A DNA stretch of 64,000 bases, from assembly GCA_900545275.1 (NCBI GenBank), contig UQYG01000005.1:62001-126000 (forward strand), read 5' to 3'. This document shows positions 1 to 8,515 of this stretch, piece after piece (the first letter of the stretch is position 1; the number at the start of each line of letters is the position of its first letter). The DNA comes from an uncultured Sutterella sp. (GTDB lineage: Bacteria > Pseudomonadota > Gammaproteobacteria > Burkholderiales > Burkholderiaceae_F). Both the position numbers and the translations under genes were made by a program. The notes beneath the pieces were generated by a model. The model saw only the letters and a program-made list of their open reading frames with translations, was not told where the DNA came from and ran no database searches.

Positions 1-94
1 GACGCAAAGAGAGAAATAACCTTTTGCAAAACATTCGTCCATTTTCGGAGAGAAATCGGGTGCCGCCTGCCCCTTGGAAAATCGCCCTCTCGGG

Positions 95-100
95 TACAAT
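95..100 (+). promoter_or_regulatory. Possible -10 box upstream of hflK
   Basis: TACAAT lies 41 bases before the hflK ATG. A weak CTTGGA at 73-78 could be the -35 element (16-base spacer). The same TACAAT hexamer recurs upstream of rlmB, rpsF, dnaB and the aldolase gene in this window. The first 140 bases show no coding frame with a recognisable product. Confidence 0.4.
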
Positions 101-140
101 GCGCGATACATTGCAGAAAACCACCGGAGTGAACGAACGC

Positions 141-1607
141 ATGTCGCTCAATGATCCTCGCTGGGGGCGAGATCCCCGCGATTCGGAAGAAGAAAAGAAG
201 GAAAACGCGCGGTCCGACGAAGAGGACCGTCGCGAAGACGAGCGCCCCGACGGAGGCAAGGCCCGTGACGAACGGCGCGACCGCGTGGAGGGCGTCAATC
301 AGGACATCGACGCCCTGTGGCGCACCGTCATGGACTTCATGAAGGACAAAAAGGACGGCGGGCAGGAAAAGCGCCCGGGCGCCGACGCCTTCAAAAACCG
401 CGACGATTTCACGGAATTCCGTCCCGCCGAAGAGGAAGAGTCCCGGCGCGAAGATCGTGCGCGCGAAGACAAGCGCGACGAGCGCAAACCCCGCTCTCCT
501 TTCGACGGGTTCGATCCCTTCGCCCGCCGCTCGGGCGGGTCGGGCGGCAACCGCGGCGCCCGCCGCGGGATGAACATCAGCCTTCCCTTCGTCCTGGGCG
601 TCGCCTTCATCGGATGGGCCGCCACGGGCTTCTACATCGTGCCCGAAGGGCAGACCGGGATCGTCACGACCTTCGGGCGCTACTCGGACGCCACGATGCC
701 GGGCTTTCACTGGCGCTTCCCCTCGCCCGTGCAGAACATGCAGCTTGTCGACGTGAGCAGCGTGCGAACGACCAACATCGGCGTGGCGCAACGCACGAAC
801 CGCACGAGCGAAGCGCTCATGCTCACCGACGACGAAAACATCGTCGACGTGCAGTTCGCCGTGCAGTACCGCATCAAGTCGGGCGAAGGCGCCAAGGACT
901 ACCTCTTCAACACGCGCAATCCCGACGTTTCGGTTACGCAGGCGGCCGAATCCGCCATGCGCGAGGTCGTGGGCGCGAAGTCGATGGACAGCGTCCTCTT
1001 TGAGAGCAAGGCCGAAATCGCCGAAGACGTGCGCAAACTCATGCAGGCGATGCTCGACCGCTACGGCACCGGGATCGAAGTGATGAGCGTGGCCATTCAG
1101 AACGCTCAGCCGCCCGAACCCGTGCAGGCCGCCTTCAACGACGCCGTCAAGGCCGGTCAGGACCGCGAGCGCTCCATCAATCTCGGCGAAGCCTACATGA
1201 ACGCCGTTATTCCGAAGGCCGAGGGCACCGCTTCGCGCCTGAAGGAAGAGGCGGCCGCCTACAAGGCCCGGGTCGTCGAAACCGCTCGGGGCGACGCGGA
1301 CCGCTTCGCCTCCGTCTTTGAGGAATACCGCAAGGCCCCCGAAGTGACGCGCGACCGTCTCTACGTCGACGCGATGCGCGACGTCTACCGCAACGTCACG
1401 AAGGTCGTCGTCGACGCCAAGGGCGGAAATAATCTTCTCTATCTGCCGCTCGACAAGATCGTTTCGCAGACGAAGTCGCAGGCGCAGACCGAAGCCGCCG
1501 ACGCGGCGCTCGAACCCGCTCCCGCCGCTTCGGAACCCGCGCCCGCAGCGGCGACGACCTCTGCCGAGGCGCGCTCGCGCGATCTCATCCGCAACCGCGG
1601 CCGATAA
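141..1607 (+). CDS. hflK: HflK, membrane SPFH protein partner of FtsH
   Basis: HflK and HflC form the inner-membrane complex that encloses and modulates the FtsH protease. I start at ATG 141 (488 residues) because the protein then begins MSLNDPRWG, like beta-proteobacterial HflK; the frame is open further upstream from a TTG but without homology. Residues 1-140 are an extremely charged Asp/Glu/Arg/Lys-rich cytoplasmic segment ending in a Gly/Arg-rich stretch. One membrane helix follows at about 145-166, then the SPFH/band-7 domain (VPEGQTGIVTTFGR onward) with a long helical region. The C-terminal tail is Ala/Pro-rich. The charged N-terminal part is clearly longer than in E. coli HflK. hflC follows after 12 bases, so the pair is an operon. 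Identity is secure. Confidence 0.95.
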   Translation: MSLNDPRWGRDPRDSEEEKKENARSDEEDRREDERPDGGKARDERRDRVEGVNQDIDALWRTVMDFMKDKKDGGQEKRPGADAFKNRDDFTEFRPAEEEESRREDRAREDKRDERKPRSPFDGFDPFARRSGGSGGNRGARRGMNISLPFVLGVAFIGWAATGFYIVPEGQTGIVTTFGRYSDATMPGFHWRFPSPVQNMQLVDVSSVRTTNIGVAQRTNRTSEALMLTDDENIVDVQFAVQYRIKSGEGAKDYLFNTRNPDVSVTQAAESAMREVVGAKSMDSVLFESKAEIAEDVRKLMQAMLDRYGTGIEVMSVAIQNAQPPEPVQAAFNDAVKAGQDRERSINLGEAYMNAVIPKAEGTASRLKEEAAAYKARVVETARGDADRFASVFEEYRKAPEVTRDRLYVDAMRDVYRNVTKVVVDAKGGNNLLYLPLDKIVSQTKSQAQTEAADAALEPAPAASEPAPAAATTSAEARSRDLIRNRGR

Positions 1608-1619
1608 GGGGAGAAGAAA

Positions 1620-2489
1620 GTGAAAAAGTTTACTGGCATTTTGGTTGGACTCGCCGTTCTCGCGGGCCTCGCGCCTCTCTCCATCTACACGGTAGGGGAA
1701 CGCGAATACGCGATGGTGTTCGCCCTCGGCGAATTGCGCACTGTTGTTGACAAACCGGGGCTCCATTTCAAGCTTCCGACGCCGCTGCAGAACGTCATCT
1801 ACCTTGACAAGCGCATCCTGACGCTCGACGAAGGAGCGGCCGACCTCGTGCAGACGAGTGAAAAGAAGAACCTCATGATCGACACTTTCGTGAAGTGGCG
1901 CATCAGCGATCCTCGTCTCTACTGGGTGTCTTTCCAGGGCAGCGAACGGGCGGCGGCCGATCGTCTCTCGGCGCTCCTGCGCGACGTTCTCAACGTGGCC
2001 GTCAACAAGCGCACGGTCAATCAGATCACTTCGAGCGAGCGCGACGTGGCGATGCGCGAAATCTCCACGATGCTGCAGGCCCGCGTGCAGGACGTCGGCA
2101 TCGACATCGTCGACGTGCGCATGAAGCGCGTCGATTTCACGCCTGAAATTTCGGAGTCGGTCTATCGCCGCATGGAGGCGGAACGCAAGCGCGTGGCCGC
2201 CGAAGAGCGCTCCAAGGGGAGCGCGCAGGCCGAACGCATCCGCGCCTCGGCCGACCGTCAGAGCGAAGTGATCCTCGCTGAAGCGTACCGCGACGCCCAG
2301 AAGACGAAGGGTGAAGGTGACGCCGAAGCCGCCCGCATCTACGCGGAGGCTTTCGGGAAGGATCCGGAGTTCGCGCGCTTTTACCGCAACCTCGAAGCCT
2401 ATCGCCAGAGTTTCTCCGAGAAGACCGACGTCCTCGTCATGGATCCCTCGTCGGATTTCCTCGGCTACATGAAGGACAGCAAGCGCTGA
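1620..2489 (+). CDS. hflC: HflC, membrane SPFH protein partner of FtsH
   Basis: HflC is the second subunit of the HflKC complex regulating FtsH. The 289-residue protein starts at GTG 1620, preceded by an AGGGGAGAAG ribosome site. It has an N-terminal membrane anchor at about residues 5-22, then the SPFH domain (TVGEREYAMVFALGE) and a coiled-coil region rich in Ala/Glu/Arg. The length is close to the usual 290-330 residues. It is co-transcribed with hflK, and a strong intrinsic terminator begins 7 bases after its stop, so the purA-side genes are a separate unit. Confidence 0.95.
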   Translation: MKKFTGILVGLAVLAGLAPLSIYTVGEREYAMVFALGELRTVVDKPGLHFKLPTPLQNVIYLDKRILTLDEGAADLVQTSEKKNLMIDTFVKWRISDPRLYWVSFQGSERAAADRLSALLRDVLNVAVNKRTVNQITSSERDVAMREISTMLQARVQDVGIDIVDVRMKRVDFTPEISESVYRRMEAERKRVAAEERSKGSAQAERIRASADRQSEVILAEAYRDAQKTKGEGDAEAARIYAEAFGKDPEFARFYRNLEAYRQSFSEKTDVLVMDPSSDFLGYMKDSKR

Positions 2490-2495
2490 TGCCGA

Positions 2496-2530
2496 CGGGC
2501 GGCCCGACGAAAAGGCCGCCCGAATTTTTT
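2496..2530 (+). terminator. Intrinsic terminator after hflC
   Basis: A perfect 9-bp stem (CGGGCGGCC at 2496-2504 with GGCCGCCCG at 2514-2522) is followed by AA and six T residues. Confidence 0.9.
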
Positions 2531-2541
2531 GAGAGAGAACG

Positions 2542-2739
2542 ATGTACGACACGACCGACGTCCTGATCCTCGCCTTCGGGTGGATGGCCATTTTCGAAGG
2601 CGTTTCGCCGCTTCTCTTTCCCGAGACGTGGCGCAGGGCCGTGCGCGAACTCGTCGAGCAGCCCGAATCTGGACTGCGCAGTTTCGGGGGCGTTCTCGTC
2701 GGCTGCGGGCTTTGTCTCGTGTGGTACGTTCTCGGCTGA
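2542..2739 (+). CDS. DUF2065 small membrane protein (YjeT-like)
   Basis: This 65-residue protein belongs to the DUF2065/YjeT family, which in many beta- and gammaproteobacteria lies between hflC and purA, exactly as here. It has two hydrophobic segments, at about residues 6-25 and 46-64, with a short polar loop containing FPETWRR between them, so it should be a hairpin inner-membrane protein. The ATG at 2542 follows GAGAGAACG. It sits downstream of the hflC terminator, so it probably has its own promoter or depends on readthrough. The function of the family is not established. Confidence 0.8.
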   Translation: MYDTTDVLILAFGWMAIFEGVSPLLFPETWRRAVRELVEQPESGLRSFGGVLVGCGLCLVWYVLG

Positions 2740-2934
2740 TTTTCGCGGAGTTTCCCGCCGATCGCGGGGAAACGCTGATACACTAACCGACGTTCGCGCG
2801 CGGAGTTTTTGCGCGCGGAATCGGCTTTTGTTCTTCCCCGCCGCACGTGGTGAGGGAAGGCTTTTGTACGTCCGTCCGAAACTCTTCTTTCGAAACGGAT
2901 TCGAGACCAACCTATCGATAAGGGATTCTCTCAA

Positions 2935-4233
2935 ATGGCAAAGAACGTCGTGGTTGTCGGCGCCCAGTGGGGCGATGAAGGCAAGGGTAAGATCGTCGAC
3001 TGGCTCACCGAGCAGGCCGCCGGCGTGGTTCGCTTCAACGGCGGACACAATGCGGGTCATACGCTCGTGATCAACGGCAAGAAGACCATCCTTCGCCTCA
3101 TTCCTTCCGGCATCATGCACGCGACGAGCGTGTGCTACCTCGGCAACGGCGTCGTTCTCTCGCCCGAAGCCTTCTTCAAGGAAGTCGACGAATTGATCGC
3201 GCTCGGCGTTCCCAACGTCGAAGCCCGCCTTCGCGTTTCCGCGAACGCTCCGCTCATCATGCCCTATCACGTTGCGCTCGACCACGCCCGCGAGGCGGCG
3301 GCCGGCAACAAGAAGATCGGCACGACGGGCCGCGGCATCGGTCCCGCCTATGAAGACAAGGTCGCCCGCCGTACGGTGCGCGTCGCCGATCTCTTCGAAC
3401 CCGAACGCTTCGCCGAGCAGGTCCGCACGGTGATGAAGCTGCACAACTTCGTTCTCGAGAAGTTCCTCGGCGCCGAGCCGCTCGATCCGGAAAAGGTGAT
3501 TGCCGACACGCTCGCCTATGCCGAACGTCTTCGTCCGATGGTCTGCGACGTGAGCGCTTCGCTGCAGGCCGACATGGCCGCGGGCAAGTCCTTCCTCTTT
3601 GAAGGCGCCCAGGGCTCGATGCTCGACATCGACCACGGCACGTATCCCTTCGTGACGAGCTCGAACACGGTGGCGGGGTCCGCCTGTGCGGGCGCGGGCG
3701 TCGGTCCCCATCAGCTCAACTACGTTCTCGGCATCACCAAGGCTTACTGCACCCGCGTGGGCGAAGGTCCCTTCCCGACCGAACTCTTTGACGAAACGGG
3801 CGAACTCCTTCGCAAGAAGGGCAACGAATTCGGCGCCGTGACGGGGCGTCCCCGCCGCTGCGGTTGGTTCGACGGCGCCGCTCTGCGCCGCGCCGTGCAG
3901 ATCAACGGCCTCACGGGCCTTGCGATCATGAAGCTCGACGTGCTCGACGGCATGGACACCGTCAAGCTCGGCGTCGGCTATCTTTACAAGGGCGAAAAGA
4001 TCGACATCATGCCCGCCGGCGCGGACGCCGTCGCCGAATGCGAACCGATCTACGAGGAATTCCCGGGGTGGAAGGAAAGCACTTTCGGCGTTCAGAAGTG
4101 GGAGGATCTCCCCGAGAGCGCCCAACGTTATCTCACGCGTCTCGCCGAAGTGGCGGGCGCGCCGATCGCCGTCGTCTCCACGGGGCCCGACCGTGTGCAG
4201 ACGATTTTGCGCGTGAACCCCTTTGCCGCGTAA
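2935..4233 (+). CDS. purA: Adenylosuccinate synthetase
   Basis: PurA catalyses the GTP-dependent condensation of IMP and aspartate to adenylosuccinate, the first committed step to AMP, in the cytosol. The 432-residue protein begins with the invariant P-loop-like VGAQWGDEGKGK (catalytic Asp) and contains GGHNAGHT with the catalytic His, the GTTGRGIGPAYEDK segment and the C-terminal STGPDR guanine-binding region. The length matches the family. The 195-base leader contains two GC-rich inverted repeats (about 2750-2774 and 2793-2817) of unknown role. A purine phosphoribosyltransferase gene lies downstream beyond a terminator. Confidence 0.97.
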   Translation: MAKNVVVVGAQWGDEGKGKIVDWLTEQAAGVVRFNGGHNAGHTLVINGKKTILRLIPSGIMHATSVCYLGNGVVLSPEAFFKEVDELIALGVPNVEARLRVSANAPLIMPYHVALDHAREAAAGNKKIGTTGRGIGPAYEDKVARRTVRVADLFEPERFAEQVRTVMKLHNFVLEKFLGAEPLDPEKVIADTLAYAERLRPMVCDVSASLQADMAAGKSFLFEGAQGSMLDIDHGTYPFVTSSNTVAGSACAGAGVGPHQLNYVLGITKAYCTRVGEGPFPTELFDETGELLRKKGNEFGAVTGRPRRCGWFDGAALRRAVQINGLTGLAIMKLDVLDGMDTVKLGVGYLYKGEKIDIMPAGADAVAECEPIYEEFPGWKESTFGVQKWEDLPESAQRYLTRLAEVAGAPIAVVSTGPDRVQTILRVNPFAA

Positions 4234-4260
4234 AATAGCGGATTCCATTGACAGTGATTA

Positions 4261-4294
4261 AAGCGGCGGCGTGGACCGCCGCTTCGAATTTTTT
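4261..4294 (+). terminator. Intrinsic terminator after purA
   Basis: AAGCGGCGG (4261-4269) pairs perfectly with CCGCCGCTT (4276-4284) around a 6-base loop, followed by CGAA and six T residues. It excludes a possible upstream GTG (4271) as start of the next gene. Confidence 0.9.
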
Positions 4295-4315
4295 CTCTCA
4301 TTCGATACTAGAAAA

Positions 4316-4837
4316 ATGGCCGACAGACATTATTCCTGGGACGCATACATCGATCTCAATGAACGGCTCGTGGCGAAAGTCGCCGAGTCGGGGTGGCAGT
4401 TCGACAGCATTCTGTGTCTCTCGCGCGGCGGGATGCGTCCGGGCGACTTCTTCAGCCGCGTTTACGACATGCCGCTTGCCATTCTCGCGACGAGCTCCTA
4501 CCGCGAAAAGGCCGGCACCGTGCAGAGCGATCTCGACATTGCCGAATGCATCACGGGCGTCTCGGAACTGCGCGGCAAGGTGCTCCTCGTAGACGACATG
4601 GTGGATTCCGGCAAGACCATCCGCGAAGTGGTCCGCCACCTGAAGGAACGGTATCCCGCAATCACTGAAATCCGCGTTGCGGTCCTTTGGTACAAGGCCC
4701 ATTCGGTTCTCGTGCCCGACTGGTATGTCGAATATCTCGAGGACAATCCCTGGATCCACCAGCCTTTCGAGTGCTACGACGCTCTCGGTCCGGAGAAGTT
4801 GATCGAACGCGTCCGCGCCAAGCACCCTGAAGCTTGA
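4316..4837 (+). CDS. Purine-type phosphoribosyltransferase
   Basis: This 173-residue type I phosphoribosyltransferase carries the diagnostic PRPP-binding motif VLLVDDMVDSGKT at about residues 91-103 and an early CLSRGGMRPG loop. Such enzymes attach a purine base (often xanthine or guanine) to PRPP for salvage. The neighbourhood after purA is common in betaproteobacteria. I use ATG 4316 because an alternative GTG at 4271 lies inside the purA terminator hairpin. The C-terminal region (WYVEYLEDNPWIHQPFE) resembles the Gpt/XPRT branch, but the base preference cannot be read from sequence. Confidence 0.85.
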   Translation: MADRHYSWDAYIDLNERLVAKVAESGWQFDSILCLSRGGMRPGDFFSRVYDMPLAILATSSYREKAGTVQSDLDIAECITGVSELRGKVLLVDDMVDSGKTIREVVRHLKERYPAITEIRVAVLWYKAHSVLVPDWYVEYLEDNPWIHQPFECYDALGPEKLIERVRAKHPEA

Positions 4838-4864
4838 CCGGTCTACCCGTTCCTTTTCTCGAAG

Positions 4865-4900
4865 GCCCGGACGCGCAGCAGATGTGTGTTCGGGCTTTTT
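4865..4900 (+). terminator. Intrinsic terminator after the phosphoribosyltransferase gene
   Basis: GCCCGGACGC (4865-4874) pairs with GTGTTCGGGC (4886-4895), with three G-U pairs, followed by five T residues. Confidence 0.75.
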
Positions 4901-4949
4901 CATCGATTCCATCGACCCGCACGGGTCAAAACGTTTCGGAGGCTACGCC

Positions 4950-6359
4950 ATGAGCGACCCCGTCAATGCGGCCGACGCCATCGTGCAGGCCGAAGCCATG
5001 TTGGGCCAGGACAGCTACGCCCGTCTCGAGAGCTATCTCGAACACATCACGATGGAGAATTTCCTGGGGCAGCTCGTCGTGATTCTCGTCGCCTACGGGC
5101 TTGGTTGGTGGCTGTCTCGCCGCATCAACGCCTACGCGACGCTCCTTGTGCCGAAAGAGTCCTCGGACCGCTCCTTCAAAGCCCAGCTGCGCCGCGGACT
5201 CATGCACATTGTTCATGCCGTGAGCATGAGCTTCGTGACGGGGTGCCTGGTGTCGCTGGGCACCTATATCCTCCTCAACGCCCTGAAGATCGGTGAAGAG
5301 GCGCTCCTTTGCCGAATCGCGTACAACGTGATGTTCGCCTACGGCATTTTGCTCGTGTTGCTCACGTGTCTCGGGGCGCTCATCGGAGAAAAACACGTCA
5401 CCCCCGCCGTGCGGCGCTATCTGAGCTACGGTTTCTGGCTCTTGGTGATCCTGCAGTTCTTCGGCGTGCTCGGAGACATCATCCTTACGCTCGATGAGAT
5501 TCGCCTTCCCATCGGAAGCGGCGGGCTCTCGCTCTGGAAGCTCCTTCTCGCCTTCATCACGATCTGTCTTACGATCGCGGTCGCCAACGCCCTAGGCAAC
5601 TGCGCAAGAAGGTTCATCGACGAAAAGTCGGGTTGGACGCCGAACCTAAAGATCGTGGTCTCCCGGGTGGTTTACGTCTTCTTCATGATTCTCGCCGTCG
5701 TCTTCGGACTCGGAGCGGTGGGCATCGACCTTACGGTGCTCTCCGTCTTCGGCGGTGCTTTGGGCGTCGGTCTTGGCTTCGGACTGCAGAAGATCGCCTC
5801 GAACTACATCTCGGGGTTCATCATTCTGATCGACCGCTCGATCAAGATCGGGGATCTCGTGGAAGCCGCCGGCTTTCGCGGGCGCGTCACGCAGATCAAT
5901 ACTCGCTATACGGTTGTTCGAAACAACGACGGCATCGAGTGCATCGTGCCGAACGAAAATTTCGTGACGTCTCCCGTGGTAAATCATTCCTATACGGAAG
6001 AGGCGGCCGTGCAGTACATCTCGATATCGATCGCCTACGACGCCGACATCGACCGCGCGCTCGCCATCATGCTTGAAGAAGGCATGCGCGAGCGTCCCCG
6101 CATCGTTCCGGGCCGAAAGGGCTGGTCCTATCTCGAGTCCTTCGGTGATTCGGGGATCAATCTCAAGCTCGGCTTCTGGGTGAAGGACCCCGTCAACGGG
6201 ACGGCGAGCCTTCGCACGGCGATCTCGAAGGCGATTTACCAGCGCTTTGTCGAGGAGGGCATCGAAGTGCCCTACAACCGTCTCGAAATCAACTTGCGCG
6301 ACGCGCAGGCGCCTGCGGTGCACGTGAAGCTCGAAGCCGACACGGTCAAGGTCGATTGA
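4950..6359 (+). CDS. MscS-family mechanosensitive channel
   Basis: This 469-residue inner-membrane protein belongs to the MscS superfamily, which releases solutes under membrane tension. About five hydrophobic segments (roughly residues 35-55, 85-110, 130-150, 165-190, 205-230) precede a pore helix and the conserved MscS beta domain. Family hallmarks are GGALGVGLGFGLQKIASNYISG, which spans the pore-lining helix, and the adjoining IKIGDLVE segment, followed by the alpha/beta C-terminal domain. It is longer than E. coli MscS (286 residues), so it is a mid-sized homologue with extra N-terminal helices. ATG 4950 has a good GGAGG site 8 bases upstream. Confidence 0.88.
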   Translation: MSDPVNAADAIVQAEAMLGQDSYARLESYLEHITMENFLGQLVVILVAYGLGWWLSRRINAYATLLVPKESSDRSFKAQLRRGLMHIVHAVSMSFVTGCLVSLGTYILLNALKIGEEALLCRIAYNVMFAYGILLVLLTCLGALIGEKHVTPAVRRYLSYGFWLLVILQFFGVLGDIILTLDEIRLPIGSGGLSLWKLLLAFITICLTIAVANALGNCARRFIDEKSGWTPNLKIVVSRVVYVFFMILAVVFGLGAVGIDLTVLSVFGGALGVGLGFGLQKIASNYISGFIILIDRSIKIGDLVEAAGFRGRVTQINTRYTVVRNNDGIECIVPNENFVTSPVVNHSYTEEAAVQYISISIAYDADIDRALAIMLEEGMRERPRIVPGRKGWSYLESFGDSGINLKLGFWVKDPVNGTASLRTAISKAIYQRFVEEGIEVPYNRLEINLRDAQAPAVHVKLEADTVKVD

Positions 6360-6423
6360 CGCAAGTCTGAGGCCGTCAAAACGAACGGGCGCCTCCCATA
6401 CGGAGGGCGCCCGATCGTGCGGC

Positions 6424-6873
6424 TCAACGGTAGGGCGTGTCGTCCCAGTCTTCGCGCGGGCGCACGGAAAAATCGAGTTCGAGTCCGACGGCGTGGAGGG
6501 CTCGTTCCATCGTGTCGATCTTCGTAGCATGCATGAGGTCGAGAATGCGCGATGCTTCGATCGGACGCAACCCCATGCGGCGCGAGAGTTCGGCCGTCGT
6601 GATGCCCGCCTCAAGACAGCGGCGTCGAAGGAGCACCTTCACCGAAAGGAGAATGGAGAAGAAAAAGAGACTGTCGCCCGGGAGCGCCCGGGGTTCGATG
6701 TCGCTACGGCCTTCTCTGAGGCGAGCGTCGATTCTTTCCAGGAGCTGCGCCTGTGCCGCGTCGAGCGCACCGCCCACGGTCGGATCGACGACTTCGACGT
6801 CGTAGTCTCGAAAGCTGAGTCGATACTGGTCGTCGGAGAGAAGCGAAACGGTGTACGGGAATATAAGGCGCAT
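6424..6873 (-). CDS. hicB: Orphan HicB-family antitoxin with HTH domain
   Basis: The 149-residue protein matches the E. coli-type HicB layout. An N-terminal partial RNase-H-like fold (SDDQYRLSFRDYDVEV, then TVGGALDAAQAQLLERID) is followed by a C-terminal helix-turn-helix (AGITTAELSRRMGLRPIEASRILDLMHATKIDTMERAL). HicB neutralises the HicA mRNA interferase and represses its own operon. No HicA-sized frame exists beside it: only 101 bases separate it from the upstream flavoprotein gene, and hicA normally needs about 175 bases. It may be a solitary regulator or the remains of a toxin-antitoxin pair. The start at 6873 has AGAAGG 10 bases upstream. Confidence 0.8.
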   Translation of the reverse strand: MRLIFPYTVSLLSDDQYRLSFRDYDVEVVDPTVGGALDAAQAQLLERIDARLREGRSDIEPRALPGDSLFFFSILLSVKVLLRRRCLEAGITTAELSRRMGLRPIEASRILDLMHATKIDTMERALHAVGLELDFSVRPREDWDDTPYR

Positions 6874-6911
6874 GGAAAGGGAACCTTCTAAAAGACTTCC
6901 GAAATCCTAGC

Positions 6912-6950
6912 AAAAACGAAAAGCCGCGGTGAAGCGAACTTCACCGCGGC
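6912..6950 (-). terminator. Terminator of the cytochrome/flavoprotein operon
   Basis: A perfect 12-bp stem (GCCGCGGTGAAG at 6923-6934 with CTTCACCGCGGC at 6939-6950, CGAA loop) is followed on the minus strand by TTTTCGTTTTT. Confidence 0.9.
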
Positions 6951-6974
6951 CCTCGGGAGTCGGCCCGAACGCGA

Positions 6975-8513
6975 TCAGGCTTCCTTATAGCCCGTCACGT
7001 ACTTGCCGGCCATGTAGCCCGACGTATGCGCGAAGCCGCAGGCGTTGCCGCCGCAGTAGAAGGCGCCGTGCACACCCGCGACGGTTTCGCCCGCCGCGTA
7101 GAAGCCCTTGATCGGCTTCATGTCCCAACCGAGCACTTCGAAATGTTCGGTGACGCGGACACCGCCGCAGGAGAGGTTGTTCCAGGAGAACATGCGGATG
7201 AGGTAGTAGGGACCCTTTTCGATCTTCCACTCCTGATCCTTTCGGCCGAACTGCAGGTCGTTCTTCGTTTCGACAGCCTTGTTCCAGACGGCGAGCTGTT
7301 CTTTGAGACCTTCGAGGTTCACGCCGCTCTTCTGGCAGAGTTCTTCCAGCGTATCGGCCTTCCAGAGGTTTTCACCCTTGGCAAATTCGCTTTCGACGCG
7401 TTCAGCCGTCCAGGAGGGCAGACCCACGAGGGCGGAGAGTTTGATCTTCTGGAGCGTACGCTGCCAGGTCGCTTCGTCGGCGAGAACATAGTGGCAGCCG
7501 TCGGGATTGAAGGCGAGGCTCGGCGTCACGTGGCAGATGCCTTCCTTTTCCGTGATGAAGCGCTTGCCGTTCTTGTTGATGAGAATGCCGCCGTTGTTGG
7601 TGATGAACCACCAGCGGCAGTAGGGACCGTTGCGCCCGTGCGTGACGACGCCGCAGGGATAGGAGGCGATGTACTGCATGTGCGAGAGCGGGGTGCCGAG
7701 GTCGCGCACGGCCGTGAGCATCGCTTCGCCGTCGTTCGAGGGTCCGCCGATCACGACGCCCTTGCCGGCGACGTTCGGCACCCACTGATCGAGCGACTTG
7801 GCCGTGCCGGTGATGCCTCCCGTGGCCATGATGACGCCCATCTTGGCGCGGCAGGTGACCTTGTTCTTCCCTTCGCCGCATTCGACGCCGACCACGCGGT
7901 TCTGCGCTTCGTCATAGAAGAAGCGCTTCACGCCCATGCCGTGATGAATCTTGAGCTTGCGCTCTTCGAGCTGCTTGACGAGCACTTCGATGTAATCGCG
8001 GCCCTTGAAGGATTCCTGACGCATGCAGCGGTTGTGGGAGTGACCGGCATAGGGTTCGATGTGGTGCTTGGCAAGACCGCGCTCGGCAAGCCAGTCGAAG
8101 GCTTCGCCAGAGTGCTTGGCGAAGGCGTAGACCGGTTCCTTGAGGCTCATGTAGTTGCCGTAGGCGATGATGTCCTGCGCGAAGGCTTCCCAGGAGTCCT
8201 TGATGGAGGGATCGGCCTTCTGCATCTTCGTGCCGTAGGCTGCGAAAAGACCGCCGCAGAGGTTGGTCGCGGTGTGGAAGGGGCTCTGGCCCTTGTCGAA
8301 GATTTCCACCTTGGCGCCCGCGTCGTGCGCCTGGCAGGCGGCCATCATGCCGGCTCCGCCGCAGCCGAGGACGACGACGTCGGTTTCCATGTCCCATTTT
8401 TCAGGGAGAGCGGTCTGCGTGCGCGCATGCGCAAGACCCGGGAGGGCAGCGGCGGCAGCGGTCGAAACCGCGGCGCCGAGGAAGTGACGACGGGACAAAT
8501 CGGTTTTCGACAT
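6975..8513 (-). CDS. Tat-exported FAD-dependent reductase, flavocytochrome c-like
   Basis: This 512-residue protein has a twin-arginine signal (LSRRHFLGAAV) and an FAD-binding Rossmann motif (VVLGCGGAGMMAA), so it should fold with FAD and be exported to the periplasm. It belongs to the fumarate-reductase flavoprotein/flavocytochrome c superfamily. The substrate residues of true fumarate reductases are not kept: the HPT motif reads SYP, the catalytic Arg region reads EGICH, HHTMGG reads NNLSCGG, and HGANRLGGN reads HGAFYCGGN. A dicarboxylate is therefore an unlikely substrate. It is the last gene of an operon after a tetraheme cytochrome, the probable electron donor. ATG 8513 has GGGGGA at proper spacing; an ATG at 8519 overlaps the upstream stop as ATGA and could also serve. 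Confidence 0.88.
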   Translation of the reverse strand: MSKTDLSRRHFLGAAVSTAAAAALPGLAHARTQTALPEKWDMETDVVVLGCGGAGMMAACQAHDAGAKVEIFDKGQSPFHTATNLCGGLFAAYGTKMQKADPSIKDSWEAFAQDIIAYGNYMSLKEPVYAFAKHSGEAFDWLAERGLAKHHIEPYAGHSHNRCMRQESFKGRDYIEVLVKQLEERKLKIHHGMGVKRFFYDEAQNRVVGVECGEGKNKVTCRAKMGVIMATGGITGTAKSLDQWVPNVAGKGVVIGGPSNDGEAMLTAVRDLGTPLSHMQYIASYPCGVVTHGRNGPYCRWWFITNNGGILINKNGKRFITEKEGICHVTPSLAFNPDGCHYVLADEATWQRTLQKIKLSALVGLPSWTAERVESEFAKGENLWKADTLEELCQKSGVNLEGLKEQLAVWNKAVETKNDLQFGRKDQEWKIEKGPYYLIRMFSWNNLSCGGVRVTEHFEVLGWDMKPIKGFYAAGETVAGVHGAFYCGGNACGFAHTSGYMAGKYVTGYKEA

Positions 8514-8515
8514 GA

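Noticed and set aside
2437..4248. 603-codon open frame antisense to purA
   Set aside because: Shadow of purA, rich in His, Glu and Arg, no known domain.
4271..4315. GTG start for the phosphoribosyltransferase
   Set aside because: It lies inside the purA terminator hairpin; the ATG at 4316 gives the normal N-terminus.
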